Below, one piece after another: positions 8,573 to 17,865 of a stretch of DNA of 64,000 nt (its first letter is position 1; every line of letters begins with the position of its first letter). Below the pieces are notes generated by a model that ran no database searches, had not been told where the DNA came from, and was given only the letters and a program-made list of their open reading frames with translations. This stretch comes from Cohnella sp. GbtcB17 (GTDB lineage: Bacteria > Bacillota > Bacilli > Paenibacillales > Paenibacillaceae): assembly GCF_019091135.1 (NCBI RefSeq), contig NZ_JAGXJW010000014.1:81399-145398 (forward strand), in the 5' to 3' direction. The translations under genes and the position numbers were made by a program.

Positions 8573-11500
8573 ATGCGGAAAATCAGTTTGACGATGCTGG
8601 CTTTGATGATCGTCCTTGGATGGTTGCTGCCGAACGCCTCTTATGCCGAGGTCACTTCCAACTACCAGAACCCGCTCACGGGCGGGGCCGATCCGACCAT
8701 CGCGAGGGCTGCCGACGGCTATTACTATTCGGCTTCTTCGGGCGATAACAATATCACCTTAAAAAGACATGAAACCCTTCTCGGCGTAGCCACCGCCAAA
8801 AGCAAAATGGTATGGAAGAAGCCGGACAATTTCGGTTATGTGTGGGGCCCGTACATCTATCGGCTGGACGGAAAATGGTATATCTATTTCTCCTCCGGTC
8901 CGGAGAACAGCTTCGGATACGGACATCCCAGCTCCTACGTGCTGGAGAACCCGTCCTCCGACCCTTTTGAAGGCACCTGGACACTAAAAGGAGAGTCCGC
9001 GAACGCGGACGAAGACGGACAGGTGACGACGAAGCAGGGGCTGCTGAATACGCAAGGCTACGGTCTGGCGTGCGGCGTGGTCACCCTGAACGGCGAACAA
9101 TACTTCACGTATACGAAATACTATTATTTCGACGACCCTAAAAATCCCGGCAACCTGAAGTTCGACGAGAGTCCGACGATCGTCAAGATGAAGAACCCGT
9201 GGACCCTCGAAGGCGAGGAAACGACGGTCGCCATGCCGCAGTACGACTGGGAAAAGAAGAACGATAATATCAACGAAGGCGCCGCGGTCGTCGAGCGAAA
9301 CGGCAAAATCTATTTTGCTTATTCCGCCAGCAGCTTCATGAACGATAACTATGCGGTCGGCGTCTCGGTAGCCGATGCCGCCTCCGATATTACGAAAGCG
9401 GAATCATGGATCAAACACCCTGTACCCGCCCTTAAAAGATCGGATGAAAACAGCTCCTACGGACCGGGCTCGCCGTTATTCCTGAAGTCCGAGGACGGTA
9501 CGGAGGATTGGATTCTGTACCACGGCATACCGACGCACGGACAGGGCGGAGGCAACCGCGGCATCCGGGCCCAACAGATTCATTGGGACGACAACGACTT
9601 TATCAATCTCGGCATTCCGTCCAATCCAGGCACGGTGCTGAGCAGACCTTCGGGCGAGGAAAAAAGCGAAGTTTACGAGGCGGAAGCGGCAAGGCTGTCG
9701 GGGGCTTCCAAAGTCGTCGGCAACAGCGCTTATGCGTCGGACGGCGTGTATGTCGGCTTCGGCAACGGCAGCGCGGACGACTACGTCGAATTTACGGTGA
9801 ATACGAGCGCTGAAGGAACCTACGCGCTGGATTTTAGATACAACAACGGCTCGGCCGCCGCCGTTAACATGCAATTAGCCGTGAACGGGCAGGCGCCCGC
9901 TCCGATCTCGTTTGCGTCTAACGCAGGATCCGCGGCAAACTTTAATCTGAAGACCGTCTACAATATCAAGCTTAACGCCGGGAGCAATACGATCCGGCTG
10001 TCCGGCCAGAGCGCGCTGGCGCTGGACGCCATGATCGTCAAGAAAACCGCCTTGTACGAAGCGGAGGATGCGCAGTTGTCGGGCAATGCCCAAACCAATA
10101 CGGACCATCAGGGATACAGCGGCAGCGGCTTCGTCGGCGGACTATGGATCTCGGAATCCGCGGTCGCCTTTACGGTCAACGCGCCGCATGCAGGCAGCTA
10201 CTCGGTGAAGCTGCGCTACAGCCTGGGCTTTAACGACGCCAAAGACAGAACGCTCAGCATGTACGTCAACGGCCAAAAGGTCAAACCGGTCGATTTTTTT
10301 AGCCTGAAGAATTGGGACCAATGGGCCGATCGCTACGACAATGTTTCCTTGAAAGAAGGAAGCAATACGATCACGTATAAGTACGACGACGGCGATTCGG
10401 GCAACATCAATCTGGATTATATCGCCGTGACCGAAGCCACGACCTGGACGTACGAGGCGGAAAGCGCCAAAACGACGGGCTCGAAGGACGCGAAGGTCGT
10501 GCAAGCGAAGGAAGGCAATACGGGGATCGGTTATGTGAACGGGCTGTCCAAAGCCAATTCGTCGGTAGAATTCGCTGTAGACGTAGAAAATGCGGCTTCC
10601 TATGACGTCAAGCTGAGATATGCGAGCGAAAATACAGGCAAAACGTTGGCGTTATACTTGAACGGCGCATACGTGAAGCAGATCGCGCTCCCGGCTACCG
10701 GAGGCGCCTCGGTCTGGAAGGAGCAGATGGAGACGCTTCGCTTGCAGGCGGGAAGAAATACGATTGCTTATAGAAGCGAATCCGATACGGCAAGTGTGAT
10801 CAAAATCGACAGCATCCACCTTAACAAGCGCACGCCCTGGAAGTATCAGGCAGAGGATGCGGCAAGAGACGGCAGCTTGAACGTGGCCAAAGATCATCTG
10901 TGGTACGAAGGCAACGGCTTCGTAGGCGGCTTCGAGCAGGAGGGCGATTCGATCCGGTTCGAGGTCAACGTCCCGAACACGGCTTCCTATACGACCACGC
11001 TCAGGTATTCGGGCGCGCAGTCCGCCAATATTACGATGACGATGTACGTGAACGAGGGCAAGGTCAAGCAGGTGTCGCTGCCTCCGACGGCGGACTGGGA
11101 TTCGTGGATGGACGCCACGGAATCGGTCAACCTGAAGGCCGGCAAAAACATCGTCGAGTTCATTCGCGAGGACGGGGATACTGGCAGATTTAATATCGAC
11201 AGTCTGACGATCGATAAATTCAGTGGCGGCTATACGCGCTCTACGGCTACGAAGATCATCCCGGAAAAAATGGTGAAAATCCAGCCGAAGCACAGCGGAA
11301 AAGCGCTGGACGTCGACCGCGTGTCGAGCGACCCGGGCGCGGTGATCAATCAATGGTCCAACGGAGACGGCAACAACCAGCTATGGCGCTTCCTGGATCT
11401 CGGCACGGGCTACTATCAGATCCAATCCGTTCAAAGCGGCCATGTCATCGATATTTTGGCAGGTTCGCCGATCGGGCAGATCGCTCAAAATACGAGAGCG

Positions 11501-13957
11501 ATCGGCAACGCGATACCGGATACGCAGCAGTGGAGCTTGGAACCGGACGGCGACTACTATAAAATCGCGAACAAGAGCAACGGCAAAGTCATCACCGTAC
11601 AAGATGCATCGACCAAAGACGGTGCGAAGGTGATGGTGGCCGATGACGAGGCAAAGGACAACCAGCGGATGAAAATCGAGATCCGCAACCTTAGCGACAG
11701 CGATTTCCGCGTGGTGACGGACGTATCAGCCGTGCCGGCCGCCATGAAGACCGGGCAGGCGCTCACGCTGTTCGGAACGGTGTCGCCCACGAACGCCACG
11801 CGCAAGAGCATCGTTTGGAGCGTAAAGGATGCCGGCAAAACCGGCGCCGCGCTCAATAGCAATGTGTTGACCGCAACAAAAACGGGCACCGTGGTCGTAA
11901 CTGCAACGATCGAAGAAGGAAGCGCAGTCGGCGCCGCCTATTCGAAGAACTTTACGATCAACGTCACCAGGGACGACGCGGAGCTCAGCCCCGAGCACGC
12001 GGACTACGATCTCGTCGCACCCGGCGATGTCAGCACCGCGATCGTATGGAACCAAGCGGCCTCTGTCACGGGTGTCGTCTATGGCGGAGAAGACGGGCAG
12101 CCGGTTAGCCTGTCCGAGGAAAATTACGCAGTAGCGGACAACGTTTTGACGATCAAAAACGAATTTCTGGCTGCGCGTGGGCTAGTCAAAGGCAGCAAGG
12201 TCGAGTTTACGGTTTCCTTCGACAAAGGTCGTCCTGCCGTCTTTACCGTCGATGTCATCGACAGCACTTCCCCGATCAGCCACAGCATCACGGTGGAGAC
12301 CGAAGGGTCTGGCACGGCGAACGCCGACATGGATTCGGCGGTCAAGGATACCGAAGTGACGCTGACGGCGATGCCCGAGGCGGGCAATGTCTTCAAGGAA
12401 TGGCGGGCAATCAGCCCGGCCGATCTGAATATCGTCGGCAACACGTTTACGATGCCTAACGAGGCGGTGACGGTAAGAGCGGTATTCGAAAAGATTCCTG
12501 CGGCTACGTATTCGGTAACCGTAAACGACAGCTATGCTTCGGCGTCCGGAGCTGGCAACTATACGGAAGGTACGGTCGTTACAATTCAGGCGGGCAGCCG
12601 CAGCGGTTATACGTTTGCCGGCTGGAATTCGAGCGACGGGGTCATCTTATCCGACGCCGGCAATCCGGCCACGACATTCATCATGCCTGCGCATCCTGTG
12701 ACGGTAACGGCTGCATGGATCAGCGTCACGGACGGCAGCGGCACGCCGAACAACACGGGAAGCCCCGCGCCTGCTGCTCCAAGCTATACGGCGGCGATTC
12801 GGTTGACGAACGCGTCGGGCAACGGCTCCAAGGATATGTCGCTGCCGGTTCAGGTCAATGCGAAGACAGGAACGGCGGTGCTGGATATGACTTCGAGCAG
12901 CGGCCTTGTGCCCAATGCTGGAACCTCGGTCATCACCGTGCCGTCCATCCCGAATGTCGGTACGTTCACCCTGGTCATTCCCGTATCCGAGCTGTCGACG
13001 ACTGCCCGGCAGGGCGCGCTGACGGTGAATACCGACAAGGGTAGCATCACGATTCCGTCGAACATGCTGACGGGCGCAGCCGGCGCTAAAGCGGAAATCT
13101 CCATCGCACAGGGCAACAATTCCGCACTGTCCGAAGCTGCAAAAGCAGCTATCGGGGAAAGGCCGATGATCAGTCTTTCCGTAAAAATCGACGGGAAGGC
13201 GGCAGCGTGGAACAATCCGGGCGCGTCCGTAACGGTGGCGATTCCTTATACGCCGTCGGCGGCCGAGCTTGCTCATACGGAGAGCATCGTTGTATGGTAC
13301 GTCGATGGCAGCGGTCAGGCGACCGCGGTTCCGAGCGGACATTACGATGCGAGCACCGGCACGGTGACTTTTACCGCCACGCATTTCAGCGACTATGCCG
13401 TAGGCTTCAATCCGCTCAGCTTCGCGGACGTAGCGGCAAATGCCTGGTATAACCAAGCGGTGGGCTTCATCGCAGCGAGAGGCATCACGACGGGCACGGG
13501 CAGCGGCAGCTTCAGTCCGAATGCAAGCCTGACCCGCGGCGATTTCATGGTCATGCTGATGCGGGCTTACGATATCGCACCGGATGCGGGCCTATCGGAT
13601 AACTTCGCGGACGCAGGCAGCAAATACTACACCGGCTATCTGGCTGCGGCCAAAAAGCTGGGCATCGCCGAAGGCGTAGGCGACAATCTGTTCGCGCCCG
13701 ACAGAGCGATTACCCGTCAGGAGATGTTCACGCTGCTGTACAATGCGTTAAATACGACCGGTAAGCTGCCGCAGAGCAGCTCCGGCAAGACGCTGTCCAG
13801 CTTCGGCGACGTTGGACAGATCGCGCCTTGGGCCAAGGATGCGATGACGGTGCTTGTCGAGGCCGGCACGATCGGAGGCCATGGCGGACAGCTGGCGCCG
13901 ACGAGCACGACCACACGAGCAGAGATGGGGCAGGTGCTTTACAACCTGCTGACGTAA
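8573..13957 (+). CDS. Giant SLH-anchored GH43-like glycoside hydrolase with four CBM6/35-like modules
   Basis: A secreted cell-surface enzyme of 1794 residues. The signal peptide spans 1-25 (ends ASYAEV). A GH43-like five-bladed propeller covers about 30-350, with probable catalytic acids in GGADPTIA (general base) and NINEGAAVVE (acid). Four carbohydrate-binding modules of CBM6/35 type each open with Y-E/Q-A-E-x-A near 367, 493, 625 and 756. A ricin-type beta-trefoil lies at about 895-1040 (NQLWRF), then a Big-like domain (1045-1140), an X2-like domain (about 1141-1240), two InlB B-repeat-like units (1245-1380), a pre-anchor beta domain (1400-1610) and three SLH domains (1615-1794). SLH domains bind pyruvylated cell-wall polymer, so the enzyme is displayed on the cell. 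GH43 members are mostly arabinofuranosidases, xylosidases or galactan-active enzymes; the exact activity is not readable here. Confidence 0.88.
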   Translation: MRKISLTMLALMIVLGWLLPNASYAEVTSNYQNPLTGGADPTIARAADGYYYSASSGDNNITLKRHETLLGVATAKSKMVWKKPDNFGYVWGPYIYRLDGKWYIYFSSGPENSFGYGHPSSYVLENPSSDPFEGTWTLKGESANADEDGQVTTKQGLLNTQGYGLACGVVTLNGEQYFTYTKYYYFDDPKNPGNLKFDESPTIVKMKNPWTLEGEETTVAMPQYDWEKKNDNINEGAAVVERNGKIYFAYSASSFMNDNYAVGVSVADAASDITKAESWIKHPVPALKRSDENSSYGPGSPLFLKSEDGTEDWILYHGIPTHGQGGGNRGIRAQQIHWDDNDFINLGIPSNPGTVLSRPSGEEKSEVYEAEAARLSGASKVVGNSAYASDGVYVGFGNGSADDYVEFTVNTSAEGTYALDFRYNNGSAAAVNMQLAVNGQAPAPISFASNAGSAANFNLKTVYNIKLNAGSNTIRLSGQSALALDAMIVKKTALYEAEDAQLSGNAQTNTDHQGYSGSGFVGGLWISESAVAFTVNAPHAGSYSVKLRYSLGFNDAKDRTLSMYVNGQKVKPVDFFSLKNWDQWADRYDNVSLKEGSNTITYKYDDGDSGNINLDYIAVTEATTWTYEAESAKTTGSKDAKVVQAKEGNTGIGYVNGLSKANSSVEFAVDVENAASYDVKLRYASENTGKTLALYLNGAYVKQIALPATGGASVWKEQMETLRLQAGRNTIAYRSESDTASVIKIDSIHLNKRTPWKYQAEDAARDGSLNVAKDHLWYEGNGFVGGFEQEGDSIRFEVNVPNTASYTTTLRYSGAQSANITMTMYVNEGKVKQVSLPPTADWDSWMDATESVNLKAGKNIVEFIREDGDTGRFNIDSLTIDKFSGGYTRSTATKIIPEKMVKIQPKHSGKALDVDRVSSDPGAVINQWSNGDGNNQLWRFLDLGTGYYQIQSVQSGHVIDILAGSPIGQIAQNTRAIGNAIPDTQQWSLEPDGDYYKIANKSNGKVITVQDASTKDGAKVMVADDEAKDNQRMKIEIRNLSDSDFRVVTDVSAVPAAMKTGQALTLFGTVSPTNATRKSIVWSVKDAGKTGAALNSNVLTATKTGTVVVTATIEEGSAVGAAYSKNFTINVTRDDAELSPEHADYDLVAPGDVSTAIVWNQAASVTGVVYGGEDGQPVSLSEENYAVADNVLTIKNEFLAARGLVKGSKVEFTVSFDKGRPAVFTVDVIDSTSPISHSITVETEGSGTANADMDSAVKDTEVTLTAMPEAGNVFKEWRAISPADLNIVGNTFTMPNEAVTVRAVFEKIPAATYSVTVNDSYASASGAGNYTEGTVVTIQAGSRSGYTFAGWNSSDGVILSDAGNPATTFIMPAHPVTVTAAWISVTDGSGTPNNTGSPAPAAPSYTAAIRLTNASGNGSKDMSLPVQVNAKTGTAVLDMTSSSGLVPNAGTSVITVPSIPNVGTFTLVIPVSELSTTARQGALTVNTDKGSITIPSNMLTGAAGAKAEISIAQGNNSALSEAAKAAIGERPMISLSVKIDGKAAAWNNPGASVTVAIPYTPSAAELAHTESIVVWYVDGSGQATAVPSGHYDASTGTVTFTATHFSDYAVGFNPLSFADVAANAWYNQAVGFIAARGITTGTGSGSFSPNASLTRGDFMVMLMRAYDIAPDAGLSDNFADAGSKYYTGYLAAAKKLGIAEGVGDNLFAPDRAITRQEMFTLLYNALNTTGKLPQSSSGKTLSSFGDVGQIAPWAKDAMTVLVEAGTIGGHGGQLAPTSTTTRAEMGQVLYNLLT

Positions 13958-14006
13958 AGCGTACGCCATCAGTGATGGGATGCGCCGATTTTGAAGCAGA
14001 GCAAGT

Positions 14007-14046
14007 AAAACGGGATGAAGCAGAGATCTGCTTCATCCCGTTTTTA
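14007..14046. terminator. Bidirectional Rho-independent terminator
   Basis: A perfect stem, AACGGGATGAAGCAGA paired with its complement around a very short loop, is flanked by A-rich and T-rich ends. It lies between the convergent GH43-like gene and the WYL regulator and can end both transcripts. Confidence 0.9.
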
Positions 14047-14082
14047 TCGCTATAATGATCCAGCACATGCCGGCTTTCTCTT

Positions 14083-14994
14083 TTACCGGTAATAGTTCAT
14101 GATCTCTCCTACATATCGTTGAAAATCCGCCACGTAAGAAGCCGGCGCTACGAGCTTTAGTTCCGTTCCAAAGCCGGCCAAGTGCCTGAAAACGATTTGG
14201 CTTTGCGGAATGCGTATGGTCGCCGACAGCCACTCCGCGCTATGGGGCGCCAGGCTGCTTCTTCCGTACCTTTCGATAAATTGATCCCTGATTGCGGGCG
14301 AGATGAGCGCCTGGACTTCGACGAGCTGCGCCGAGAAGTCTTCTATGAGCTGGCGGTTCTTCGCGTCGTCTCTGGGTACGAACGTCTGCTTGTCCAACGT
14401 CAGATGGTCGGTTCTGGACAGCTTGAACGTTCGATACGCCGCGCGCGTCAAGCAGAACCCGATCAAGTACCAGCTCGACTCGCTAAAGTGAAGCTGATAC
14501 GGCTCGACGGTTCGCTTCGTGGGCTTGCCGTTTTTATCGATGTAGTCGAAGGTCAATCTTCTACTGTGCCGGATCGCCTCCTGGCATAGGCGCAAGCTGT
14601 CCGCCATCTCGTCGCGGCCGCTCCAGTCGTAAAAGGACAGCTGAATGGTGTTTTTCAGCGGCGCGGCGCGAACCATCGATTGAATCTTTTTGATCGTGAC
14701 TTCGACTTCCCGGCTCACATAGATTTGCTCCAACCCGCCCAGGGCAACCAGTATATTCTCCAGGTCGCCGCTGTTCAGAAGGCGCTTGTCGATCTTGTAT
14801 TCGTCCATAATGCCGTAGCCGCCATTGGCGCCGTGGATCGCGTAGATCGGTATGTTCGACAAGCCGAGCGTCTCCATATCGCGGAGGACGGTTCGTTTGG
14901 AGACGTTGAACAAGCGCGAGAGCTCCGTCGTCGAGACGGTTTCCTTTTGCAGCAGGATCATGACGATCGCGATTAACCGCTCGATTTTATCCAT
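14083..14994 (-). CDS. WYL-domain transcriptional regulator (YafY/DeoR type)
   Basis: A cytosolic regulator of 303 residues. The N-terminal winged helix (TVSTTELSRLFNVSKRTVLR, about 21-40) is of the HTH_11 type. The C-terminal WYL domain (SSWYLIGFCLTRAAYRTFKL) is a ligand- or nucleic-acid-sensing fold, followed by a WCX-like end. The start at 14994 (MDKIERLIA) follows GGGAGAAATAAG; the longer frame to 15045 lacks such a site. It is divergent from the VOC-family gene at 15085, and in this phylum such regulators commonly control or accompany VOC/DinB-type small genes. The target is unknown. Confidence 0.88.
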   Translation of the reverse strand: MDKIERLIAIVMILLQKETVSTTELSRLFNVSKRTVLRDMETLGLSNIPIYAIHGANGGYGIMDEYKIDKRLLNSGDLENILVALGGLEQIYVSREVEVTIKKIQSMVRAAPLKNTIQLSFYDWSGRDEMADSLRLCQEAIRHSRRLTFDYIDKNGKPTKRTVEPYQLHFSESSWYLIGFCLTRAAYRTFKLSRTDHLTLDKQTFVPRDDAKNRQLIEDFSAQLVEVQALISPAIRDQFIERYGRSSLAPHSAEWLSATIRIPQSQIVFRHLAGFGTELKLVAPASYVADFQRYVGEIMNYYR

Positions 14995-15084
14995 CTTATT
15001 TCTCCCGCCCGGCTGGAATGATGACAATATGCTGTCACCTATCATAGCTTATGCTGCTCTTATCACAAAGAGGAGGTTTTCAAC

Positions 15085-15552
15085 ATGGCGGTTATCGCGT
15101 ATTTGAACTTTGACGGGAATGCGGCGGAAGCGATCGACTTTTATGCCAAGGCGTTCGAGGCGGATGAGGTGAAACAAGTGAAATACGGGGACCTTCCGCA
15201 GGATCCGAACTATCCTTTGCCGGAGCGCGAATTGGACATGATCATGGAGTCGTCGATCGCATTCGCCGGCGGGAAGATCATGATATCCGATCTGCTGTCC
15301 GCGATGAAGCAGGGACCGGGCGAGCCGGTGAAAGGCAACAATGTGCTCATCAGCATCGCGAACGAAAGCAAGCAATCGCTGGAACGTTACTTCGAGCGTC
15401 TGTCGGTCGGCGGCCATGTCATCATGCCATTATCCGAGCAGCCCTGGTCTTCTTGCTTCGGCATGTTGGTGGACAGATTTGGCATATTCTGGAAGTTTAA
15501 TAGCGATGCGGACAAGTTTCTGGATCGCGTGCTCGCGATGAATGGAAATTAA
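15085..15552 (+). CDS. VOC-family (PhnB/glyoxalase-like) protein
   Basis: A protein of 155 residues with the paired beta-alpha-beta-beta-beta fold of PhnB-like VOC proteins: AYLNFDGNAAEAIDFYAKAF at the N terminus and GMLVDRFGIFWKFN near the C terminus. Residues 48-80 (ELDMIMESSIAFAGGKIMIS) match the PhnB pattern. AGGAGG lies ahead of the start codon. The family includes glyoxalases, antibiotic-resistance proteins and many proteins of unknown role, so no reaction is assigned. Its 3' end overlaps the next gene by 11 bp, implying translational coupling. Confidence 0.85.
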   Translation: MAVIAYLNFDGNAAEAIDFYAKAFEADEVKQVKYGDLPQDPNYPLPERELDMIMESSIAFAGGKIMISDLLSAMKQGPGEPVKGNNVLISIANESKQSLERYFERLSVGGHVIMPLSEQPWSSCFGMLVDRFGIFWKFNSDADKFLDRVLAMNGN

Positions 15553-16111
15553 AAATCTGCTGGACGTCCAAACGAAAGAGGAACTAAGGGCCTGGCTCCG
15601 CGAAAATAGCGGGACAGAAAAGGAATGCTGGGTAGTCGTCGGCATGAAGCCGGCTTCGGGAGCGCTGCTTTATCTGGACGTCGTCGAACAAGCCTTATGT
15701 TTTGGGTGGATCGATAGTACGAAAAAGAAAATCTCAGAGACGGAGGTTGCGCAAAGACTTTCTCCCAGGAGCAAAAAAAGCGCATGGACCGAATTGAATA
15801 AAGCGCGGGTGCGCCGGCTCGAGCGGCTGGGGCTGATGACGGAGGCGGGCAGAAGCGTCCTTCCGGATCTGCGTCCGGAAGCGTTTAAGATCGATCCAAT
15901 CATCGAGCAGAGGCTTAAGGCGGACGCGACGACTTACGAGAACTTCGCCCGGTTCCCGGCTCTGTACCGAGCCGTCCGAATCGATACGATTCAAAGCAAC
16001 AAGAAGGATGACGAATTGTTCGCCAAGCGATTGGAGAAGTTTATTCAATACACCAGGCAAAACAAGATGTACGGCCAGTGGCATGATGACGGACGGCTGC
16101 TAAATGAATGA
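15542..16111 (+). CDS. YdeI/OmpD-associated-like protein
   Basis: A soluble protein of 189 residues matching the YdeI/OmpD-associated family: W-x-x-x-N-S-G-T-E-K-E-C-W near the N terminus, ALCFGWIDSTKKKI in the centre, RLSPRSKKSAWTELN afterwards, and a helical C-terminal part. Its biochemical function is not known. It overlaps the upstream VOC gene by 11 bp and is followed by a clear terminator, so the two form a short operon. Confidence 0.85.
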   Translation: MEIKNLLDVQTKEELRAWLRENSGTEKECWVVVGMKPASGALLYLDVVEQALCFGWIDSTKKKISETEVAQRLSPRSKKSAWTELNKARVRRLERLGLMTEAGRSVLPDLRPEAFKIDPIIEQRLKADATTYENFARFPALYRAVRIDTIQSNKKDDELFAKRLEKFIQYTRQNKMYGQWHDDGRLLNE

Positions 16112-16131
16112 GAAAGGGAGTTATAGCAGGT

Positions 16132-16160
16132 CAGCCGGATGATCCGGCTGGCTTTTTTTG
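16132..16160 (+). terminator. Rho-independent terminator
   Basis: CAGCCGG and CCGGCTG pair around ATGAT and are followed by GC and seven T residues, 20 bp after the YdeI-like gene. Confidence 0.88.
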
Positions 16161-16189
16161 TACGTCTGCCACTGGGGCAGCGGACCCGG

Positions 16190-16360
16190 GAGACGTTATT
16201 TTCGTAAAAACGGTCCAATTGCAGTCGTTACGGACCGGAGGGACCTTATTAACCAGGATCCAGGCTAAAAAAGGCCGGCGACCTCGAAATAACGGCCACT
16301 GGGTCCGCAAGCGGGCCACGAATGGCGAGAGGAACAAAAATAACGTCCCCTGAGTCCACA
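16190..16360. repeat. Intergenic repeat island C with inverted copies
   Basis: This gene-free stretch holds degenerate copies of one core, roughly GGGACGTTATTTTCGT. Copies read forward near 16190 and 16238 (GGGACCTTATTAAC) and reversed near 16287 (AAATAACGGCCACTGGGTCC) and 16338 (AAATAACGTCCCCTGAGTCC). The last two are 51 bp apart and remain similar through a following CCACGAAT. No protein-like product is evident in either strand. It resembles dispersed intergenic repeats rather than a transposon, as no transposase or target duplication was seen. Confidence 0.6.
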
Positions 16361-16430
16361 AACGAACCACGAATCGCGAACCACGAACCACGAACCACGA
16401 ATCGTGAACCACGAACCGCGAATCGCGATA
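16361..16430. repeat. 7-bp microsatellite-like tract
   Basis: About nine consecutive units of the types ACGAACC, ACGAATC and GCGAACC run directly into the region before the SpoIIP-like gene. The pattern continues from the end of the preceding repeat copy (CCACGAATCGCGAAC), suggesting slippage expansion from it. Confidence 0.75.
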
Positions 16431-16469
16431 GGAGGAAATTTAGCGATCCAGGCAGGAAAACGGAGATCG

Positions 16470-17795
16470 ATGTCGAAATCCTGTAGGTCGAGAAGCCGGA
16501 TGAGTCATCTTCCTATTGTTTTGAAAAGGAAAGGGGCGGACTTATTGCGTTATGCGATCGGAAGCGCGGTAATCAGCGCATGTTTGTTGCTCGGTACGAC
16601 CGGACCGTCTATTGCACAGGCGGCTTCCTCCCAGTCGAAGAGCGGCGCCGCGGTGAAAACGGCTGACGTGAAGGCGAGCAAAACGTATGCACAGAGCACG
16701 GTCGATCGTCTGAACGTTCGGACATCGCCGAAGCTGACGGCGTCGGTCATCCAGATGATCGGCAAGAGCGGCAGCTACGAGGTGTTGGACAAGCAGGGCG
16801 ACTGGCTGAAAATTCAACTGTCGGACAAACAGGCGGGCTGGGTGTTCGCCGATTATATTAAGCAGACGACCAAAGGTTTGAAAAGCGGCGTTACGACGGC
16901 GGTCGTCAAGACGCGTGCCGAGCCGTCGGTCGTGAAGATCACGGATGTCACCAACCTGCGAAAAGGTCCGAGCACCGAGGACGATATCGTGGGCAAGGCG
17001 CAGCCTGGAGATACGTATCCCATCCTCGACAAGAAGGGGGATTGGTACCGCATCTCCCTTGGCGCGAAGGGGACGGCCTATGTAGCGGACTGGGTCGTGT
17101 CGACGAGCGGGGGCGTGGAAGATTCCGGCACGAAGACGGCGAATGCGGCGAGCGGCCGTCAGGTTTATATTTATCATACGCACAATCGGGAGTCCTGGAA
17201 AAACGTCGCAACGCAAACCAAGGGCTCGTCGATCGACGATTCGAAGGTTAACATTACGCTCGTGGGCGATCGACTGGGAACTGCGCTGCAGAAAAAAGGC
17301 GTCTCGGCGTTTACGGCGGACGACGATGTCACGGAGCGGCTCGCCACAAAGAACATGAGCTTTTCGCAATCGTATACCGAATCTCGCAAAATCGTACAGA
17401 CGGCGATGAGAGAGAACGCGTCGCTCGGCTACTTTTTCGATATTCACAGGGATGGCGACGTGCCGCGCAAGCAGACGACGGTGACGGTGGGCGGCAAGAC
17501 GTATGCCCGGGTGCTATTCGTCATCGGCACGGGCAATGCGGATTACAAAGCCAACAAGCAATTCGCGGAAGCGCTGAGCGCACGGCTGGATAAGAAGTAT
17601 CCGGGATTGTCGCGAGGCGTGCTCATGAAGGACAAGGCGCACGGAGACGGCGAGTACAACCAATCGCTGTCGCCCAACAGCATGCTGCTCGAATTCGGCG
17701 GCGCCAACAATACGCTGCAGGAAGCGCTGAATACGGCCGACGCGTTTGCGGATATATTCGCCGCTTACGTTGGGACGAAGAAGCTGTCTGTCTGA
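16470..17795 (+). CDS. SpoIIP-like cell-wall hydrolase with two SH3b domains
   Basis: An exported protein of 441 residues. After a basic N terminus a hydrophobic signal segment (AIGSAVISACLLLGTTGPSIAQAA) is visible. Two bacterial SH3 domains follow at about 60-115 (DRLNVRTSPKLTASV) and 148-210 (TNLRKGPSTEDDI), suited to binding peptidoglycan. The C-terminal 210 residues are SpoIIP-type: VYIYHTHNRESW, YFFDIHRDGDVP, VLFVIGTGNADY and SPNSMLLEFGGANNT carry the zinc/catalytic His and Glu residues. Classical SpoIIP acts in engulfment and has no SH3 domains, so this is a paralogue or variant. The ATG at 16470 has GGAGATCG before it; an ATG at 16500 is an alternative. Confidence 0.85.
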   Translation: MSKSCRSRSRMSHLPIVLKRKGADLLRYAIGSAVISACLLLGTTGPSIAQAASSQSKSGAAVKTADVKASKTYAQSTVDRLNVRTSPKLTASVIQMIGKSGSYEVLDKQGDWLKIQLSDKQAGWVFADYIKQTTKGLKSGVTTAVVKTRAEPSVVKITDVTNLRKGPSTEDDIVGKAQPGDTYPILDKKGDWYRISLGAKGTAYVADWVVSTSGGVEDSGTKTANAASGRQVYIYHTHNRESWKNVATQTKGSSIDDSKVNITLVGDRLGTALQKKGVSAFTADDDVTERLATKNMSFSQSYTESRKIVQTAMRENASLGYFFDIHRDGDVPRKQTTVTVGGKTYARVLFVIGTGNADYKANKQFAEALSARLDKKYPGLSRGVLMKDKAHGDGEYNQSLSPNSMLLEFGGANNTLQEALNTADAFADIFAAYVGTKKLSV

Positions 17796-17820
17796 AGAGA
17801 GCCAAAGAAAGCCGAAGAGA

Positions 17821-17865
17821 GCCACGGAAAACTTCCTCAGGGAGGTTCACCGTGGCTTCCTTTTC
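17821..17865. terminator. Terminator between convergent genes
   Basis: GCCACGG and CCGTGGC close a longer stem with an inner AACTTCC/GGAGGTT pairing and are followed by TTCCTTTT. It sits between the SpoIIP-like gene and the convergent HAD phosphatase. Confidence 0.75.

Noticed and set aside
16131..16412. A minus-strand 93-residue protein before the SpoIIP-like gene
   Set aside because: It is composed of the translated terminator, repeat island C and the 7-bp tract; composition and lack of a start signal argue against a gene.
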